A stretch of 64,000 nt of DNA from Saprospiraceae bacterium (lineage in GTDB: Bacteria; Bacteroidota; Bacteroidia; Chitinophagales; Saprospiraceae). Of this stretch, positions 62,283-64,000 are shown piece after piece; position 1 is the first letter of the stretch, and the number at the start of each line of letters is the position of its first letter. The stretch covers positions 1-64,000 of the forward strand of contig JAHDHL010000007.1 in assembly GCA_020631355.1 (NCBI GenBank), given 5' to 3'. The translations under genes were made by a program, and so were the position numbers. The notes under the pieces were generated by a model. It ran no database searches, was not told the origin of the DNA, and was given only the letters and a program-made list of their open reading frames with translations.

Positions 62283-63545
62283 TCATTTCACTTCCAATAA
62301 TTCGTTCCAGTCCGTAGTGTATTCAGGTGATTGGCGTTCTTTTCTGTACAGTTTATGAATATCCTCATCATAACTTGCCATTCGGAGTGTTCCCTTTCCG
62401 AACTTAGAATTGATTTCATCCATTGTATCCATCAGGTCATTCCGTCTTGGGATATGGGATGTCGATTCGAATAAATGGGTCTGTATAGGATTCCGAGGGC
62501 GCAAATCAAAGAGCCCAATACCTAATTTTTTGTAGGATGCACTATGGTCATAAATGGAATCCAATACATCCTTTGCTGCACGGATGAGTAGTGACGTATC
62601 AGAGGAAGCAACAGGCAAACTACAAACGCCCGACAGCTTGAGTTGCCGTACATTGTCCTTGAATGGATTCGTACGGATGAATACACTCAATCCCAGGGCC
62701 ACCTGGTTATAATTCCTCAATTTCTCCCCAGCTCTGGCAGCATGCTTGCTTACGGCTTCCATCAATACGTCCTTTCCTTTCAAATCAGATTTGAATGTTC
62801 TGGAAACCAGAATGTGCTTTCTCGAAGTACGGGGTTCTATCAGGTCATTACAGGGAATACCATTCAATTCCAATAGCATTCGTTGGCCCAATACACCCAA
62901 ACGTTTCCGTATCGCTTGCTCATTCGCCTTTGTGAATTCCCTAATCGTATGGATTCCCATTTGATTCAATCGGTGTTGCAATCCCTTGCTGATACCCCAA
63001 ACCTTATTCACAGGTAGTTCATCCATTATCTTGTCATTCGGTTCTATGACATATACCCCACTCCCTGAATAATTATTAGCCTTAGCCATTTTATTAGCGA
63101 GCTTGGCCAGTGTCTTAGTAGGACCAAAACCAATGGATACAGGAATGCCTGTCGAACGCAGAATCCATGCCCTTGTCCTCAGACCATGCTCCATCAGTTG
63201 CTTTCGCTCGAAACCATTGGCACGAATGAATGCCTCATCTATCGAGTAAACCTCAATCTCTGCAAATGCCTGTTCCAAAATATCCATTACCCTATCCGAC
63301 ATATCTCCATACAATCGGTAGTTCGATGATAATATGGCCGTATTATGTCGACTCAGTATCTCCTTGCATTTCCAATAAGGAATAGCCATCGGAATATCCA
63401 AGGCTTTCAGTTCCTTACTCCTAGCTACGATACAACCATCATTGTTCGATAGAATGGCAACGGGCCTATCCTTCAATCTTGGATTGAAAGCCCGTTCACA
63501 GGATGCATAAAAATTATTACAATCCGCTAATCCATAATAATTCAT
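62283..63545 (-). CDS. umuC: Y-family DNA polymerase (UmuC)
   Basis: 420 residues from the ATG at 63545 (MNYYGLADCNNFYASCERAF). Polymerase domain: YYGLADCNNFYASCE, VAILSNNDGCIVARSKELKA, and the catalytic Asp/Glu pair in VYSIDEAFI; the little finger follows from about 240. Y-family translesion enzymes copy damaged DNA. No umuD-like gene is adjacent, although UmuC usually needs processed UmuD; it may use a distant UmuD or act alone. An imperfect inverted repeat (63569-63595) lies 24-50 bp upstream and may be a damage-response operator. A GTG at 63551 is an alternative start. Confidence 0.93.
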   Translation of the reverse strand: MNYYGLADCNNFYASCERAFNPRLKDRPVAILSNNDGCIVARSKELKALDIPMAIPYWKCKEILSRHNTAILSSNYRLYGDMSDRVMDILEQAFAEIEVYSIDEAFIRANGFERKQLMEHGLRTRAWILRSTGIPVSIGFGPTKTLAKLANKMAKANNYSGSGVYVIEPNDKIMDELPVNKVWGISKGLQHRLNQMGIHTIREFTKANEQAIRKRLGVLGQRMLLELNGIPCNDLIEPRTSRKHILVSRTFKSDLKGKDVLMEAVSKHAARAGEKLRNYNQVALGLSVFIRTNPFKDNVRQLKLSGVCSLPVASSDTSLLIRAAKDVLDSIYDHSASYKKLGIGLFDLRPRNPIQTHLFESTSHIPRRNDLMDTMDEINSKFGKGTLRMASYDEDIHKLYRKERQSPEYTTDWNELLEVK

Positions 63546-63568
63546 CTCCACTTTATTTTCTCATAGAA

Positions 63569-63595
63569 CCCTATCATGGAATACCCATCATAGGG
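63569..63595. promoter_or_regulatory. inverted repeat upstream of umuC
   Basis: CCCTATCATGG (63569-63579), 5 nt, CCATCATAGGG (63585-63595); ten of eleven positions pair. It is 24-50 bp before the umuC ATG. The remainder of the 63552-63831 gap has no other structure except the terminal -7 box. Confidence 0.4.
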
Positions 63596-63819
63596 AAGCC
63601 ATTGTATGACTTCGAAGCTATTCAGTCCTTGATGTACCCATCAGAGATGATGAAGTTTCTTTGGAGAGGGAGGTACAATGACAACAGGAAGAACCATCCT
63701 CTAGTTCCTTAACAAGCATTTTATGCCAAAAAAAGTCATAAAGAATTCGTCAGGACTCAATTCTAAAAAGATATGGCAGATACGGCAATTCATCATTTGC
63801 TATGGCAAGCTAATTTCAG

Positions 63820-63827
63820 TAACTTTG
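63820..63827 (+). promoter_or_regulatory. -7 box of the terminal gene
   Basis: TAACTTTG, perfect match, 4 nt before the ATG at 63832. The message would be leaderless. Confidence 0.5.
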
Positions 63828-63831
63828 AAGT

Positions 63832-64000
63832 ATGAAAAAATTAATGGGACTAATCACTGGATGTTGTCTTTTCACAACCCTTTCCTTTGCACAAACGGTC
63901 AAGGGTACCGTGGTGGATGAAGATATGGGAATTCTCATCGGTGCTACGGTCTATTGGGTGGATACTACCATAGGTGATGCAACGGATGAATGGGGGGAAT
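63832..64000 (+). CDS. N-terminus of a secreted CarboxypepD_reg-containing protein (partial, probable TonB receptor)
   Basis: Only 56 codons fit before the window edge. Signal peptide (LMGLITGCCLFTTLSFAQ), then the start of a carboxypeptidase regulatory-like domain: VKGTVVDEDMGILIGATVYW. This layout is typical of Bacteroidota TonB-dependent receptors and of some other secreted proteins, so the receptor call is a guess from the domain. Start ATG 63832 follows a TAnnTTTG box closely. Confidence 0.6.
   Translation, partial: MKKLMGLITGCCLFTTLSFAQTVKGTVVDEDMGILIGATVYWVDTTIGDATDEWGE

Noticed and set aside
63503-63712. A 69-codon plus-strand frame over the umuC start and the gap after it
   Set aside because: It overlaps the umuC start antisense, has no signal or motif, and the gap is better explained by the promoter repeat; a decayed gene fragment cannot be fully excluded.

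Overview
The window looks like chromosomal DNA of a member of the Bacteroidota, possibly near the Saprospiria, though the exact lineage cannot be fixed by eye. Evidence: a secreted protein with a type IX secretion C-terminal signal, TonB-dependent receptors with an N-terminal carboxypeptidase-regulatory-like domain, LytS/LytTR regulators, many perfect TAnnTTTG (-7) promoter boxes, and weak or absent Shine-Dalgarno sequences. I see no rRNA, tRNA, CRISPR array, insertion sequence or prophage. It is dense housekeeping DNA with several lineage-specific modules.

Layout. 1-10.2 kb: pyrimidine and translation genes (M42 peptidase and pyrE; a NUDIX hydrolase; a PAS-AraC regulator; a giant exported coiled-coil protein; pyrR-pyrB; argS). 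10.2-20.6 kb: a degenerate UbiA-like membrane protein, hemE, comEC overlapped by a small HsdR_N-type nuclease-fold gene, an acyl-CoA carboxylase carboxyltransferase, a secreted propeller-like protein, a CtlX-type hydrolase, a membrane protein and a cystathionine beta-synthase-like enzyme. 20.7-26.8 kb: glpK, coaE, an FKBP lipoprotein, an acetate kinase fused to a PduL phosphotransacylase, an acyltransferase and a transglutaminase-like protein. 26.8-34.2 kb: a TetR / DUF7009 / molybdopterin oxidoreductase module with a visible operator, a T9SS-exported protein, an ankyrin protein back to back with an OxyR regulator, and an AraC regulator. 34.3-45 kb: PEBP, VOC, dapB, a TonB receptor-histidine kinase-LytTR operon, transketolase, TauE, an Hsp15-like protein, HU and a small lipoprotein. 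45-51 kb: an oligopeptide ABC transporter (binding lipoprotein, two enlarged permeases, no ATPase) and a TIGR01777 epimerase. 51-64 kb: a very large alpha-2-macroglobulin with an embedded carboxypeptidase-regulatory/plug-like segment, a plug-less outer-membrane barrel, small envelope proteins, a PI-PLC-like lipoprotein, a methyltransferase, VanW, DinB, a lone umuC and the start of another secreted or receptor gene.

Most striking observations. (1) The exported coiled-coil protein is built from about 16 units whose length pattern is almost always 11+11+18 = 40 residues (three hendecads plus one heptad), a periodicity close to that of an unsupercoiled alpha helix; the domain would be about 100 nm long. 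(2) An acetate kinase-PduL fusion puts acyl-CoA to acyl-phosphate to acid + ATP on one chain. (3) An alpha-2-macroglobulin with a CxEQ thioester motif carries TonB-receptor-like N-terminal elements and is followed by a barrel gene with no plug. (4) The half-site GTATGAAAA occurs as an inverted repeat both before the PAS-AraC gene and before the TonB receptor-LytS-LytTR operon, suggesting a regulatory link. (5) Several genes have a perfect -7 box only 4-6 nt from the start codon, predicting leaderless mRNAs.

All assignments come from reading motifs and context by eye. No database search was run.
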